Source: Aquatica leii
Lineage: Eukaryota; Arthropoda; Insecta; Coleoptera; Lampyridae
Assembly: GCA_035610365.1 (NCBI GenBank)
Contig: CM069433.1
Span: 167,912,882-167,976,881, forward strand
DNA length: 64,000 nt
Direction: 5' to 3'
Each line of letters opens with the position of its first letter. The stretch's first letter is position 1. The translations under genes and the position numbers were made by a program. Shown here one piece after another: positions 35,440 through 48,166 of the stretch. Under the pieces are notes generated by a model. That model searched no databases, was not told the origin of the DNA, and saw nothing but the letters and a program-made list of their open reading frames with translations.

Positions 35440-36760
35440 ATTAATATTATAAGGGTGTCTGCTTAGTCCTAGTTTATTTGCTGTATATTTAGAAGATTTG
35501 GAGAAAGAGTAATGGGGAGGAATAGTAATGGGGGGGGGGTTGAAAGTGTGGTTTTTGACGTATGCGGATGACAGTGATTATAGTGAAGAAAGAAAGAGAA
35601 ATGAAGGAGATGATAAAGACAGCAAAAAAATTTTTGGAAAAATAGTGTTTAAGTGTAAATGTGGGAAAAACAAAGATGGTAGTGTTTCAAATAGGGAGGG
35701 GGGTAAAAAAGAGTAGAATGGAAGTGGGGGGACGAGGTAATAGAAAGTGTAAATGAAGTGACGTATTTGGGTTATCGAAACAGATACAACAATAAAGATG
35801 AAGCTCGTATAAAGTGGTTGGCAAAGAAATGTAATCGAGTTGTAGGTCAGGTGTGGGGTATAGGAGAGAGGGGATTTGGGAAGAAAATAGAAAAATAGAT
35901 GGTTGTTTAACAAATTAATAAAGAGTGTGAGATGTACGGGGCGGAAATTTGGGGTGGAAGGAATGGAAGGAATTGGAGAAAGTACAAGAAAAATACTGGA
36001 AATCGACGTTAGGATTAGAGAGGGAAACGCCAGGGTACATCGTAGAGGAGGAAATGAAGTTAGAAAAGATAAGGGTACAGGCGGGGAAGAGAGTAATGTG
36101 TTACGAAGAACAAATGAAAGAAAGAGAAGAATGTAAATTGCTTCAAATGTGCTGGAAAGAGGTAAAGAATGGAAATATGGAATATGGACAAGATGAAAGA
36201 AGAAGGTATTATGAAAGAGTTGAATATGCGAGAGAAGAGGTATAGAAAATAAAGGAGACAGGAAATAAAAGATGAGATAATAAGAAGAGATAAGGATATA
36301 CAGAGACAAGAAACAAGAACAAGAATACGAGAGGGAAAATATATTGAGAGATATACAAATATAGTAATAGATAATATTCCAAGGTACATAAAGGGCAAAA
36401 AAAGCTTAAGATTAAAAAGAATGGTAGCATGGTTTAGATGCTGGAATGAAGAGTAAGAAAATAAGTATTAGAAAGAAGATAAAGATAGGAGATGTAGACT
36501 ATGTTGAAGGAATGTATAGAGATAAAAGAAGATGAGAGAAGAAAGTTGGAGATGTTGGGAGAAGGAGGAAAAGGAGTGGGATAGATGGAAGAAGTTATAA
36601 AAAGGAGAAAAAGACTACATGTAGTGCAATAAATGTATATAGAGAATTGATTAGCGGTGGAGGGTTTAGGATTATCATTATTTTTTTTTACTTTCATTTT
36701 GTTTTTTTTTTATTTGTTCTATATATCTTTTTTTTCGACAAATAAAGGATATTCTATTCT
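35440..36760 (+). pseudogene. Second LINE relic, purine-rich, with 3' end
   Basis: Pieces in several frames read 'GGGLKVWFLTYADDSD' near 35530-35580 (catalytic YADD), 'WKWGDEVIESVNEVTYLGYR' near 35720-35780, 'IKWLAKKCNRVVGQVWGIGE' near 35810-35870 and 'ERETPGYIVEEEMKLEKIRV' near 36020-36080, followed by a long Arg/Glu/Lys-rich region. This is a non-LTR element type I have seen in many insects, with a charged coiled C-terminus. The coding strand is unusually purine-rich, which gives long antisense open frames. The 3' end shows 'aataaaggatattctattct' and an A-run, a likely LINE tail. It lies head-to-tail behind the LINE relic at 34.48 kb. Confidence 0.8.
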
Positions 36761-37987
36761 ATTTAAAAAAAATTTTTTATGCAGTTTAAAAAATGTTTTA
36801 TTTGATAAGATGATTTTAATTTGACTTGTTTTTTCGTCTTTTTAAACAATATTAATGTCGCACAACATAACCATCATACGAAATCTATGAAAACAAGTAG
36901 GTTTATTTGAAAATTGCTATTGAGGTGGAAACGATGACAAACTAATTTTTACCCGCGTAATTCAATTAAATTTTAGTATACCGCGAGATAAAACTACAAC
37001 GTAAAAGATTGTAAGCAGTGGAGGCTCGTCAGGTCGGGCTTAAGGTGGCTTACGTTTTTAATACTAGCCAAGCCAAGCTTTTAAAGGTTTCAAGCTTTAG
37101 AAAATATTATTATCTTGATGTAAAATTTATACCCCAAAATAAAGTTTATCGAAGGCAAAGTTGTCGAACTAAGTTCTAAGATACCTAAATTTATAAAGTA
37201 TACTTTCTTACTACTTACATTGCAACGTTTTTTGTTTATTTAGCTAAAGTCTTGTTTTTATTACAACCGCAGATAAGCATAATCGAGTACACAAAGTACA
37301 TATTGTTCAGTTAAGTCAGTGTAAATACGAAGAAATAAAGATTGGTATTTGCTGTAACCAGTTCATTAACAATTTATTTTATGGATGAGGGATAATTGAA
37401 GAGAACCATAATTAATGGAATAGATATTTTAAAATACGGATCTCACAGCATTTGCCATATGGTTAAAATCAAAAGTCAATCTGTACTTATTTAAATAGAC
37501 AAAACCGGCCTGAAAACTTTAATTGCAACAACACAAGAAAACTTTTCTTTCAGTTTGTAGTCGCTTATCAGAAACATGCTGTATACTAAGTTACCGCATA
37601 ACTTGGGATCAATCAGAACTCAATAGTCCAGTCTATTACACTACTAACTACACGTGAATAAATCTAGTCCTACTATAACCATAAACTGTTTATTGTGTAT
37701 TTATTATCAAATTAATAATTAGATCATTAAGTAAATGTAACTATGAATTTGGGTTTATTTTGTATTGTCTGTTCACTTCAGTTGGAAGTTATAAGATAAC
37801 CTTTGCTAGCAATTGCCCAAACTACTTTTGCAGAACGATTAAATAAAAGTTTAAAAAAGCTTGAAAACCAAGCCACAAACATCAAGCCAATTCAAGCTTT
37901 TATTTTTAAAGAGCTTGACTTTCAAATCAAAGCCAAACTTTTGCGTTTGGGGAAACTTTACAGTACTTTATCTTGGTGGTAAGATTC
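36761..37987. other. Non-coding stretch
   Basis: No gene recognised. 'gcagtggaggctcgtcaggt' near 37016 resembles the kind of terminus found on some DNA transposons, and 'ccaagc' / 'caagctttt' words recur near 37060-37090 and 37860-37900, but I could not establish an element. Confidence 0.3.
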
Positions 37988-39383
37988 TTATAAATAGTAC
38001 TTAAGTTTTGAGTATCCTTCTTTTAAATTTACATTATTACTATGTTTTGTTATCAAATCATTTCCGCTATTATTCTTTTTTTTGTAATTTGGTTCAACAT
38101 CTAAAATTGAAGGGTTATTAAAATCAAAATTGTGTCCGGTTTCAACATGGCGTGGTGCTAACGCTGATTCAGTTTTTTTTCTTTTCACAATCATATTTGT
38201 GGTTTTTTAATCGGTTAACTGTATTTTGTTTTGTTTGTCCTACATAACATTTTCTGCAGTTTAAACAGTCGATCTTATAGACAACACTATATCGGTCAAA
38301 CATGTTAGTTTTAGTTTTGATTTTTGTTTACAGCATGTGGTAGATGTTATTTCTGTTGTAAGTAGCTAATCGCATGTTGGTTATTTTTAATATTGGAATG
38401 AGTTTATTAGTTAGTCCTGGTACGTTGATGATGAAAGCGTAAGTTAAGTTTGAATTAGAGGCGTTTGGTGGTGGTGGAATAGTGTTAATTGTTAAATAGC
38501 ATTGGCTTAATTATGTTGTTAGGGTAGTTGTTTTTGCGGAGTATCTTTTTTAGAATGTTAAGGTTTTTATTGTGGAATTGTGGACTACTAAGTTTAATTA
38601 TTTTCTTTTTCATTGATTTAATAATATTAATCTTCTGGTGGTGAGGATGTTTTGATAAGTAATTAATAGTCCTATTAGACGCCATTGGTTTGGTGTACCA
38701 TTCCGTGAATAAACCGTTTGTGTTGGGATCTTTGATAAGTTTAACATCTAAAAAGGGCAAACAACCATCTTTTTCTAATTCAAACGTAAATTTGAGGTGG
38801 GCATTATAGTTATTAAAAATGTTTAGACTATAGTCAATTTCACTATATAGGTATATATGTTATAATGTCATCAACATAACATAGTAAGAATGTTGGTTGG
38901 TAATTAAGGTGTTTTAAGACAAAATTAAGTAGATCGTTCATTACCAAGTTTGCAAAGATGGCTGCTGCAGGATTGCCCATAGCTGTGCCAAATTTTTGAT
39001 TATAGATCTTATTGTTATACGTAAAGTAGCTTGTGTTAAATAAAAACTTAACTATATTGTTAAAAGTTGAAAGATCTAGGGTAGTGTAGCACGCTATATC
39101 ATTCCAATATGAATTTATTAGTTTGATAGTGAGATCTTTGCTTAAGTTTGTGAACAGAGACGAAACATCAAACGAGACCATCTTGTAGTTAGGTGATAGT
39201 ATAATATTTTTAACATTATCGATTAGTTCATAAGAATTTTTTATGCTGTGTTGAAATAAAAATGAAATGTTACTTAATATGTTAGATATGAACTTTGACA
39301 GTTTGTATGTGGGTGTTCCAATACAAGATACGATGGGTCTTAGTGGATGATTTTTTGTTCTTATTTGTGTTGCTTCATAATAC
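37988..39383 (-). pseudogene. Penelope-like retroelement (reverse transcriptase plus GIY-YIG), 5' truncated
   Basis: On the minus strand, 39380 to 38843 is one open frame without a start codon: 'HPLRPIVSCIGTPTYKLSKF', 'VSFDVSSLFTNL' (first palm aspartate), 'QKFGTAMGNPAAAIFANLVM' and 'LLCYVDDIITYIP' (catalytic YVDD). After a frameshift near 38850 come 'GCLPFLDVKLIKD' and 'TEWYTKPMASNRTINYLSKH' at 38485-38790, then the endonuclease 'YSVVYKIDCLNCRKCYVGQT' near 38200-38300, and after a frame change in an A-run 'ESALAPRHVETGHNFDFNNP' with the end at 37988. Order and motifs are those of Penelope-like elements with a C-terminal GIY-YIG nuclease. A stop immediately precedes 39383, where similarity ends, so the 5' part is missing. 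Frameshifts make it inactive. Confidence 0.88.
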
Positions 39384-40292
39384 TAAATAAGTAAAGCAAA
39401 ATTTGTATACACATTTTAAGAAAATTGTGTATTTATTTACTGTTAGATTATGCTCAAGTCTCTTCGTTTAATAATGTACTTTTCTTTTTACTCTTAAACG
39501 CACATTACAAATTCTAATTTAGACGTGCGAATCGACAGGTGTGTGGTTATTTAGAAACGTTTGCGAGAACAGTACTATGCGATAATCCCATTAGAAATTT
39601 TATTCAATCTGTAAAATAAGTCTTTCTAAAATTTTAATGAATTATCTCTATACAAAACTACTAATTTATGGTGAAAAAAAAGTATTTTAAAAACCGTTTC
39701 AACAATTTTTTTAATTATATGACGCATTACTCAAAATTTTTTTAATTTAACAATTAAAGTAACTCTATTTGGTAAAACATGTATGTTTATGAAATTACAC
39801 AATTTAATTTACTTTTTTACGGTGTATAAAACATTGCGCGTATGTAAGTAGAAAGAGATTTAGACCATTTTTTAAGTACCAGCTTCGCCTAGGTTGATCG
39901 TCTATTCTTTGTTTCTATGCGTTCTATTCGCTTCGTCGCTAATGTTTTCAATTTTTTGTCTTTTTTATATTCGCGTTACTTATACACTTAGTGTTTTTTA
40001 AACTATTTTTTAGTGCATTGTTTAACTAGTTTGAATGTTTGAAAACTAATTCATTGTAACTAATTATTTACACAAAATTTATAGATACGATTATTATAAA
40101 TGTAATTCATTTTTATACAACTAACACCAATAAAATGTATAGCTAACGATGTTTAAAAAAAAAATTACTAGGAATTTGTATATGAGTATTACTAGATATT
40201 TATAAATACTGTCCGCGGATAAGCTTCACTTTTATTTATCTATACTATTTATTTAGACTGGCAAATGCGTTAACTTATTTATTTATTTAGAT
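39384..40292. other. AT-rich stretch without recognised gene
   Basis: No coding relic or repeat was recognised between the Penelope-like element and the hAT-type element. Confidence 0.35.
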
Positions 40293-42159
40293 CAGTGGTT
40301 ACCAAAAAAGTTCCTACGAACCCCTAACGGTCCCCGGGATCATACAGGGGATCCGTGGAAAATAAAAATTGATTTGGGGTTGCCTGAACAACGTCAGGGG
40401 GTTCGCAAAAGGTTTAATATAAAATTAAAAATTGTTACACATTTTTACTAATATGGAAATTAAAATAAATAACAATAAACTATTAGCGATTTTTACGTAC
40501 AAATTTATACAGGAACGCAATAAAGATACCTGCTACTACTAGTATATAGTAACTTTAAAAGAGTCGTGCTTCTAATCAACAATTTAGTTCTGTCTTATGC
40601 CTGATGTGAAGTGCGTACAACAAATGTTTCTAGTCTTAGCTTACTTTCGTTACGTAAGTATATTTGAATAAAATTAATATCTCTTTTTAATTTAAATTTA
40701 TTGAAGCAAAGTTTTACTCTTGTCTAAGTTGATTAAACCCTAGTAGCACAACCAGATTGGATCGAGATAAGCTATGAATATTGGTGCAACATTAAAGTGT
40801 AACACTTTTATATATAGTATACATATTGGCAACAATCTGTATTCTACATTAGCAACCAATATTTGTTCTAGCTTGGTGAGCGATGTGTTTTTTACGTTAG
40901 TGACCTATCTAAGTTACATATTGTAAACCTACATCTATTTTAAATTAAAAATTGACAACTATTGTACATTGATAACCTATATTGATTCCACATTGGTAAC
41001 CGATATCTATTCTACATTGTTGACGTGTATTAATTTTACATTGAGAACCAACTTCTATTCTTTATTGGCAACCTGTATTTGTCCTACATTGATCACCAAC
41101 AATTGTTCTAGATTCAAAACCAATGTTTATTTTACACTAAATAGATAATAATAAATTTCATAATAATTTAGTAACGTATATATTCTTTATTGTCTACAAA
41201 AAATATTGACAAATTTTTTACATGTATTAAAATTATTATTTTCAGCAATGAATTAGATAAAAATAAGAAACAAAAAGTATACCTAATTAAATTAAAACGA
41301 AATCATTTATTATCATACAAAAACAATAATACATAAAACTAACTAAAAAGTTATAATTATTTTTCTTTAGCGCAGCGGTTGCCATGAACATCTGTGATAA
41401 GATTTTCAAATATTTGTGTCTTGCACTTATTGTAATCGGCGTTTTACTGCAACTTTAAGAAAAATTAATACTGAATATATTAATTTTAAAGCATGTTTAC
41501 AGCTTACCAAAAATAATTTTGTAAATTTTTATTGTACTACAAAGTGATCATTTATTCTTTCTTCTAAAACTTGAGTATAAAGCTATCGTTTGGAGTTTTT
41601 TCGTATTGTTATAAAAAAACAAAATATCGTTCTAAAATCAGTAATTGCAACTAACCAATGTTTTATTTGTTTTCGGTTTTTCTAAATCTTTAACATCTTT
41701 AGTTTCATTGGCAGTTTATTGCATACAATAGCTTGAAACTGATAATTTACTCGTTAGTAGAAGCTATATTTGAAATTTCTATAATGATTTAACTATTAAA
41801 TTCGATATATTAAGTAGCTATTGGGATTTGTTTATTTTAAGACAACGAATTGAATGGATTAGCATTATTATAATGTTTTTTATAGAATTAAATTACTATT
41901 TCAAACCAAAAAATGTTTTTATAAAAACCTGAGTTGACATCGAGTCAAGTTAAGCATAAATACATTCATAATAACCCATCAGGTTCGTCCAAGTCATTAA
42001 ATTTTTTTTAAATTTTAAAACAAAAGTTATAATTTCAATAAATACTTCTTCAACATAATATTTTATTTATGTTTTATTTTTACGTCACCATTTACATCCT
42101 TGGGCAAATTTAGGCTATGAAAAGAGGTCCGCGGACCAAAAAAGTTTGATAACCACTGA
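40293..42159. mobile_element. hAT-type non-autonomous element
   Basis: The ends are inverted: 'cagtggttaccaaaaaagtt' at 40293 and, reading inward on the minus strand from 42159, 'cagtggttatcaaactttt'. Both carry a GC-richer subterminal patch ('gggatccgtgg', 'ggtccgcggacc'). The flanks are 'atttagat' (40285-40292) and 'atttagac' (42160-42167), an 8-bp duplication with one mismatch, as expected for hAT. CAGTGGTT termini are common among animal hAT elements. I found no hAT transposase motifs inside; the interior is AT-rich and includes a 24-bp minisatellite. Confidence 0.82.
40825..41135. repeat. Minisatellite, 24-bp unit x 13
   Basis: About 311 bp divide into 13 diverged copies of a 24-nt unit such as 'attggtaaccgatatctatt' + 'ctac'. 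Most begin 'attg' and end 'ctac' or 'tac'. Unit length is nearly constant, with indels in one or two copies. It lies inside the hAT-type element. Confidence 0.85.
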
Positions 42160-45100
42160 TTTAGACCTACAAATTCTTCCTAAGAAGTTTCGATGCGTTT
42201 CAATATATTGTTCAATATTTGATGACTGTGGTTTTGTTTCTGCAGTGTACGTTATTATTGGTCCCATAGTGTTTTTATATATGCTCAATTTCGTTTCCTT
42301 CTTATGTCTTTATTACTATAAATGTACTGCTTTATGAAACCAGTGTATAACTAAAAATCAAACAATTCTGATAAAAGTTTTGTTAAACAAATAGGTTTAA
42401 TTTAACTTTAACCTAAGCATCAGCTTCAAGATTGTTTATAAAAATAATCGACAATGTCACACAAGGTTATTAACACAAATTTAATTTGACAGTAGTGGAA
42501 TTTTACATATTTAACATGAAATGTCAAATCAAAAACAAACTTGTTAAATAATAGCATTAGAAGCCATGAGAAATCCCAGTTTTTGTAAATATTAAAGTTT
42601 GCTATTCTGGCTACGACTAGAAGAAACATAAGAAACTGCTTAATCCAAAGATCATTTTAGATAATTATATTGGTAAAATCAGACAATATTAGATCATTAA
42701 AGTCTTCCACTTTAATATTGCTTCGGTGTGTTCAATAAGTTAAACCAAATAGTTATTTTAAAAAGCCTTAGGAATTTATCAATCAAATAAAACATGAAAA
42801 CATCGATTGATACTTAACTGGCGATGAAGATAACATTTCACATTTAACTGACACCGTATAATAGATTTAAAAACTTGTGCAAAAGTAGTAATAAATTAAA
42901 CATAAAAAATATGTATAAAACATACATATATGTCTTTGTTGCGTTCGATGACAAAATGCAAAAACTAAACTAGAACAAATTCAATTATGAAATAAATTTC
43001 TTTGCTATACATATGTTATCAACACTAGTTATAGTTTAAGTGACGAAAATCTTAATTCACAATCAAATAACTCGGTAATTATTTATAGATAAACGCATAA
43101 ATCAATCACAAAAAAATTATGTAAACTAGAAGTGAATTAATTACCTTCACTTAGAATATAAGTTAATCTTGTTATGACAACAATGATTGATTAATGAGTT
43201 TTTTGTGTATTAGATTATAAAAAGTTTAATTAAAAATTTATCGACTATTTTTTTGCAATTGCAAAAAATTTGTCAGTTATAGAAATTTGTTATTTAAATA
43301 TGAACTAACCTTCGTTCTATCGCCTTGTGTCTTTTTAGTTGAACTTAACAGAACACACCAAGGCACTTTATTTGAATTAGTAATTAAGATAAATAAATTG
43401 TTTTAACTTATAACGATTTAAAAATTCGAGTATGTTAATGCGACCAAGTTATTAATATTTACCTGTGGTATTTAAGGAAGTGAAATGGTAGAATTAAACA
43501 TAAATAAAAAACTTTTTGCATGCATTTTTTAATTAGTTTTTTAAATTTTATTACACCAAAAAAACTGCATAGGCGAGTTATTATTTTTGCTACTGTCTCC
43601 GATTTTTTAATTTGTCATTATGAAACAGGAAATTAAAATTTACTGAAATTAAAGTAAATCCATGAATGATGTGGAATAATTAAATATTATCTAATTTTTA
43701 CAAATTCTATAAAGAGCATTTCATTGAGGAAAAACTACGATTAAATAGGAGTAATTATTAAAATGTCGGAAGTAGTATTTAAAAAAAATTATTGAAATGT
43801 TAAAAGTTTTGCATAATTTTTTCTAATTTACACTACTTAAACCGTTGTTTGTCATCATTTTTTGTATTGGTTTTATTTTTGTCAGTATTGAAGTCAAAAT
43901 GTTTGGATTTTCCAATAATCTTTATTATTTATCTTCTACTTCTGAAATAACATAAAATCAAATTCTGAGAAAAAACGCAATTTGAACAACGAATGACGGA
44001 AAAACTGTAAGTAAATACTGGAATTTATCGAATTTCTTCAAAAGCTTAGGTACATTAGGTACATAGCATAATAAAATCAAATATCTATAAAATAAAAAAA
44101 TCTTTGTAGGTAATATTAATGACATTTGTAGCACAAATGGATCTTTTATCTAAGAGCACGAAGAGTTGTACATAATACTTTCGATGTTCCAACACAAACT
44201 TTTTATCGTACAAAACTTAAATGTTAACAAAGTTTATAAAATGTAAAATATACAGTGCGATGTTAATGTTACTACTGTAATTTAAACTTTTTATATGCTA
44301 AATTAAATTACGTTATTTCATAAATGTGAATGAACTTAATTCAAATTCTTTTTTTGTGTTATTTCAACGCGTTTGAGCACCCAATAGCTACCATACAATT
44401 TTAGTTAATCAGCAAAAACTTTCTATTTCGTTCTTATAAATTAATTAAGAATCTTTATAAACTGTAATCATTTAAGTAATTTGTTAAATTGCTCAAAGAA
44501 GCATAACGTTTTTAAGTAAATGTTAATTACTTTTTTCTATGCAAATGAATTTTCTTTAAACTTAGATATTTGTGAATCTTATTAATGTTTACCTTTAAGT
44601 TTCTTAATAAACAAAAATTATATATTATCTTATCTTTTACTTATATTTTCTCAAATTGGGCTTTACTTCTAAAGAAAGTTTTTACTTTTAAACATTTTTT
44701 TACTTGCTGGTACAAAGTCAAATTTTTTTTATTACAAAAGTTGTTGCAGGTCAGATTCTTCGCTTTTTTATTATTAAATACTTAACACCCAATTTAGATG
44801 AGCTTTTTAATTATTTATCACAGTTGCCCTCAGGAAAACTTATTCAAAAGCTTTAAAGCCTACATCTTCTTCTAGTAAAACAGGAAGCTCGAGATATTAG
44901 TATATAAAAACATCTTAAAACCAAACTAATTTATTATTATTTGCTTACTGAAATGATATGGTTTGTTTAAGAATTGCCTTGGTAGTTCCATAGTGTTTCA
45001 AGCGAAATGAGACTAGTACAATTTATGTTTTCACCGGTTAGTTTTGTAGTGTTTGTAATATTATTATCTATATTACGTATAACCCAGAGTATTATAAAAC

Positions 45101-45549
45101 AGTTGAAAAAACATTGATTGAGAATATTAATAATTCATGATTTGTTCAAGCCGCATTCTTAGGAGTCGAATTTATTTGATCGAATATTGTTGATCCACAA
45201 AAGATGGAGGAAACCTTTTATTTAATCATTTTAGCGGAACAAGAAAAGATTGATTCACTCAAATTTTATCGTTCAGGTGATGAGTCATCCGTCATTTCCT
45301 TTGTAGGCGCCGCCAGACGTGTAAACCTAGGTTTTAATAGATTGCTACTTTTGCGTTTAGCTGTTTACGCCGCTTGTAACTGATTTTAATTATTTCTTTA
45401 TATTAAAATAATGAGTGTGGCGTAAAAGTTTACTAACAAAATTCATTCATCATTATAAAACAAAGACGCCAAAGAAAACGCTTTAGGTTTAGTAAAAAGT
45501 AATAGAGTAGTAACATATATGTTGCATTGTTTTTGAAATTGATTCTATA
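42160..45549. other. Long AT-rich stretch, no recognised gene
   Basis: About 3.4 kb of very AT-rich sequence. Open frames of 63-67 codons are hydrophobic, Phe/Leu/Tyr-rich and typical of chance. No RNA gene or repeat end was recognised. Confidence 0.35.
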
Positions 45550-45810
45550 CAAAGCATAAGCACGACATTTAAGCGCCATCCATTTTCATGGCTGGTAACT
45601 ATTGCAGATGAGTTGTCGCAAACTATTTAGCGGATTCCGACTTTCATGGTCACCATCCTACAATTTTAAGGCGCTTTAATTTTACGTTGGGTTCATTCCA
45701 CAGCGTCAGTTCTGCTTACCAAAATTAGCCATCTCCGATTTGCTCTAATCATTCGCTTTACTGCACAAGACTCTCTTGGTACGATCGCCAGTTATCTTGA
45801 GGAAAACTTC
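45550..45810 (-). pseudogene. 28S rRNA pseudogene fragment
   Basis: The minus strand carries several blocks in the order found in large-subunit rRNA: 'cctcaagataactggcg' near 45790-45806, 'cagtaaagcgaatgattaga' near 45745-45765, 'tttggtaagcagaactgacg' then 'ctgtggaatgaaccc' near 45690-45727, 'gaaagtcggaatccgctaaa' near 45625-45650, 'acaactcatctgca' near 45605-45620 and 'ccatgaaaatggatggcgct' near 45570-45592. Normal 28S has longer spacers between these blocks, so there are internal deletions of roughly 40-100 nt plus substitutions. It is a dead, dispersed copy, not part of an rDNA array. Confidence 0.85.
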
Positions 45811-48166
45811 TAAGTAAAATAACGTTTTTTTAAAGCAAAAATAAGCGCTCTGATGATTCTGAACAGTCCGCCGTTCAAAAACTTTGCTGCGTTACTCAAA
45901 AAATTTTATCTAATACGTACAATCTGTTTTAACCGGTCTCTTTAGAACTTGGACTCTGATCGGTTCTCGATTTGGCGTTAATCCAAAATGTAAATATTTC
46001 AAAGAAAAAATATTTTTTATTCAATGTTTTATTAGTTAACATTATTATAAAAAGACGAGGTAAAAAATGAACATAGAATTTAAAATACATCAAAAAATTA
46101 TTTTTTGAAAAACTGTTATTTTCTATTGTTTTAGAATAAATATCTCTCCATTGTTTTATTATTAAGATACCCAACGCAGTTGAACTTTGTCTTTTTCTTT
46201 ACATACGCCGGTTAATTCAAAGAACGGTCTATGCGAAGTCGGTTAAAAGAGGTTTTGTAATAACAATACACAACAACAACAACAACTTTGAGCAAAAAAA
46301 AGTTCAAAATGGTCAAAAATCCAATTCAGTTCAAAATTTAAAAAAATATATATAATATTTATCTTATTTATTTTACATCAGCTTTCATTCCTCGAACTTT
46401 TCCTTTTTTACGTAACAACTCCAATTCTTCTTTTAGAGAAAACTTGCCTATGAAAGTGGATGAGTAACAGCTTTTCTGATTTTAAAACAAAACTTTTGAC
46501 TTGCTTTTGCATCTTAACTATTTAAGTTCTACGGTAACTAGCACGACATCACTGCATTAGTTTTATATATCCAATCAGACGGTCTTCTTAAATTTAAATT
46601 TTGTGCATCTTCAATTTTTCCGCTGATGACTGATGCACATATGCATATAATTTTTTTTTTTTTCATATATCCAGGGTTGGATATGACTGTTTTACAATAA
46701 ATTTAAACGTTTTATGCTTCATCGTAGATTTTCAAAATTCATTTAGGTGTTAAAATATCCTACAAAAGGTACTATACTGACAAGATAGTCAACTCTATAA
46801 GTATATTGTCCAGCGTTGTATTTCCCCCTGAGTGATGAATAATTCGTAAATTAAAATTAAATTAAAGTTATGAAACTTGTACGTCACTCGCGTAATAAAT
46901 TACATATTGTCTCTGAATCCGTTCGTTAGTTTTTAATTCGATTTTGCAATTTCTGTTCATTATATAGTTCTTTTTTGACCAAAACTATAACAGTAAAGAT
47001 CTGGATAACGGTCTTGCCGACAATTTTATGTTAAATCTTCAAACTCTCGTAAATGTCCCTAGGAAAAATAATTGGATAAATCGATCCAATTAAAGATTTT
47101 CTTAAAATACTCGCCCAAACATTAGCCGAAAAACACCACGGACAGTTGCTTTTCTGTATTTTATAAGGATTTTTTTTTCATTCTAAACATGTGAAAATTC
47201 AGCACTCTAATACCTGTAAAACAACGTTCGTCTAAAAACAAAACTACCACTAAACTAAAGGTCTAAAATTTTTTGCTATAGCAACCACTCACAAAATGCA
47301 TGACGAGTATGATAAAGTTATATTAAATAATTTCTCAAAACGCGGTGAACCATAGTTAAAGTTGCAAGCTATTTTTCTAGTGTTTTTAGTACTACTTCGT
47401 GTTCATTTCTACATTTTGTAATACCTGCTCATAAATTGAGGATAAATGTTCAATTTTTGAGGTATTTTAAAATATTTCACCGTTGTTAGTACATGTGGTG
47501 GTTTTTCCCGCCTATGATCGTCGTCGGCGAGAAGAACACCTCCAGTATCTTCAAAATAAAGTTTGTCAATCACGATCTAGCTAGGTGAATAGTAGAATCT
47601 ATAATTACACTCACCGTACAAAAAACTTGGTTTTAGCCGTTTTGTGTTTTATGAACCTAAACAAATTGACAAGAAATTGCACCTTACATCTTCAGAGCGC
47701 TAATTGTCACCTAAAAAGTCTGGTTGTTCCATTATGACGCGGTCTAAGTAGAAAGTCGTTTATAATCTAAACAAAGAAACCCGAAAAAGCTTATGATTCT
47801 ACGTGACAGAAATTAAAATAATATGAAGAAGTTTTCAATTTATAAAGGAAACTGTTGCTTAAGTTCGTAGTCCTTCATCAAAAAAGAACCGTATAAGATC
47901 CCAACCAACACAACGGTATCCCAAGGACGTCCTTACGACATCTTACTGCAGATGAGTTAACGTCTCAAAGTCATTTCATTTTGGTACTGTGTTCGTTCAT
48001 GGGACACAACTGTGTGCATCCCTAAGACGTCCTTATGAGACATCATTGTGCATCCGCATTGGATGTCTACGGGACGTCTCTTTTAGATGGTTGTGGGATA
48101 TGTAAGAGGTATTCCTCCCCCCCACCCCTTTTCTAAATATATATAAATTGGAAAAGTATTTATATA
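45811..48166. other. Mostly AT-rich, with a gacgtc-containing patch
   Basis: No gene recognised. A (CAA)n run occurs near 46270. The part at 47911-48102 holds repeated 'gacgtcc' / 'gacatc' words (listed separately). Confidence 0.35.
47911..48102. repeat. Patch with recurrent 'gacgtc' / 'gacatc' words
   Basis: 'aaggacgtccttacgacatc' near 47935, 'taagacgtccttatgagaca' near 48023 and 'gggacgtctc' near 48071 show a short repeated, partly palindromic unit. The patch at 53821-53980 is of the same kind. Confidence 0.55.

Noticed and set aside
35578..36309. 243-codon minus-strand open frame, the longest in the window
   Set aside because: It is antisense to a purine-rich LINE relic whose plus-strand frames carry recognisable reverse transcriptase motifs (YADD, YLGY). 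Its Ser/Leu/Phe/Pro-rich sequence is what the complement of an AG-rich strand gives. The overlapping frames at 36060-36398, 36209-36430 and 36434-36697 have the same cause.
45550..45810. A functional rRNA gene
   Set aside because: Only short blocks remain, with large deletions between them and no 18S or 5.8S nearby.
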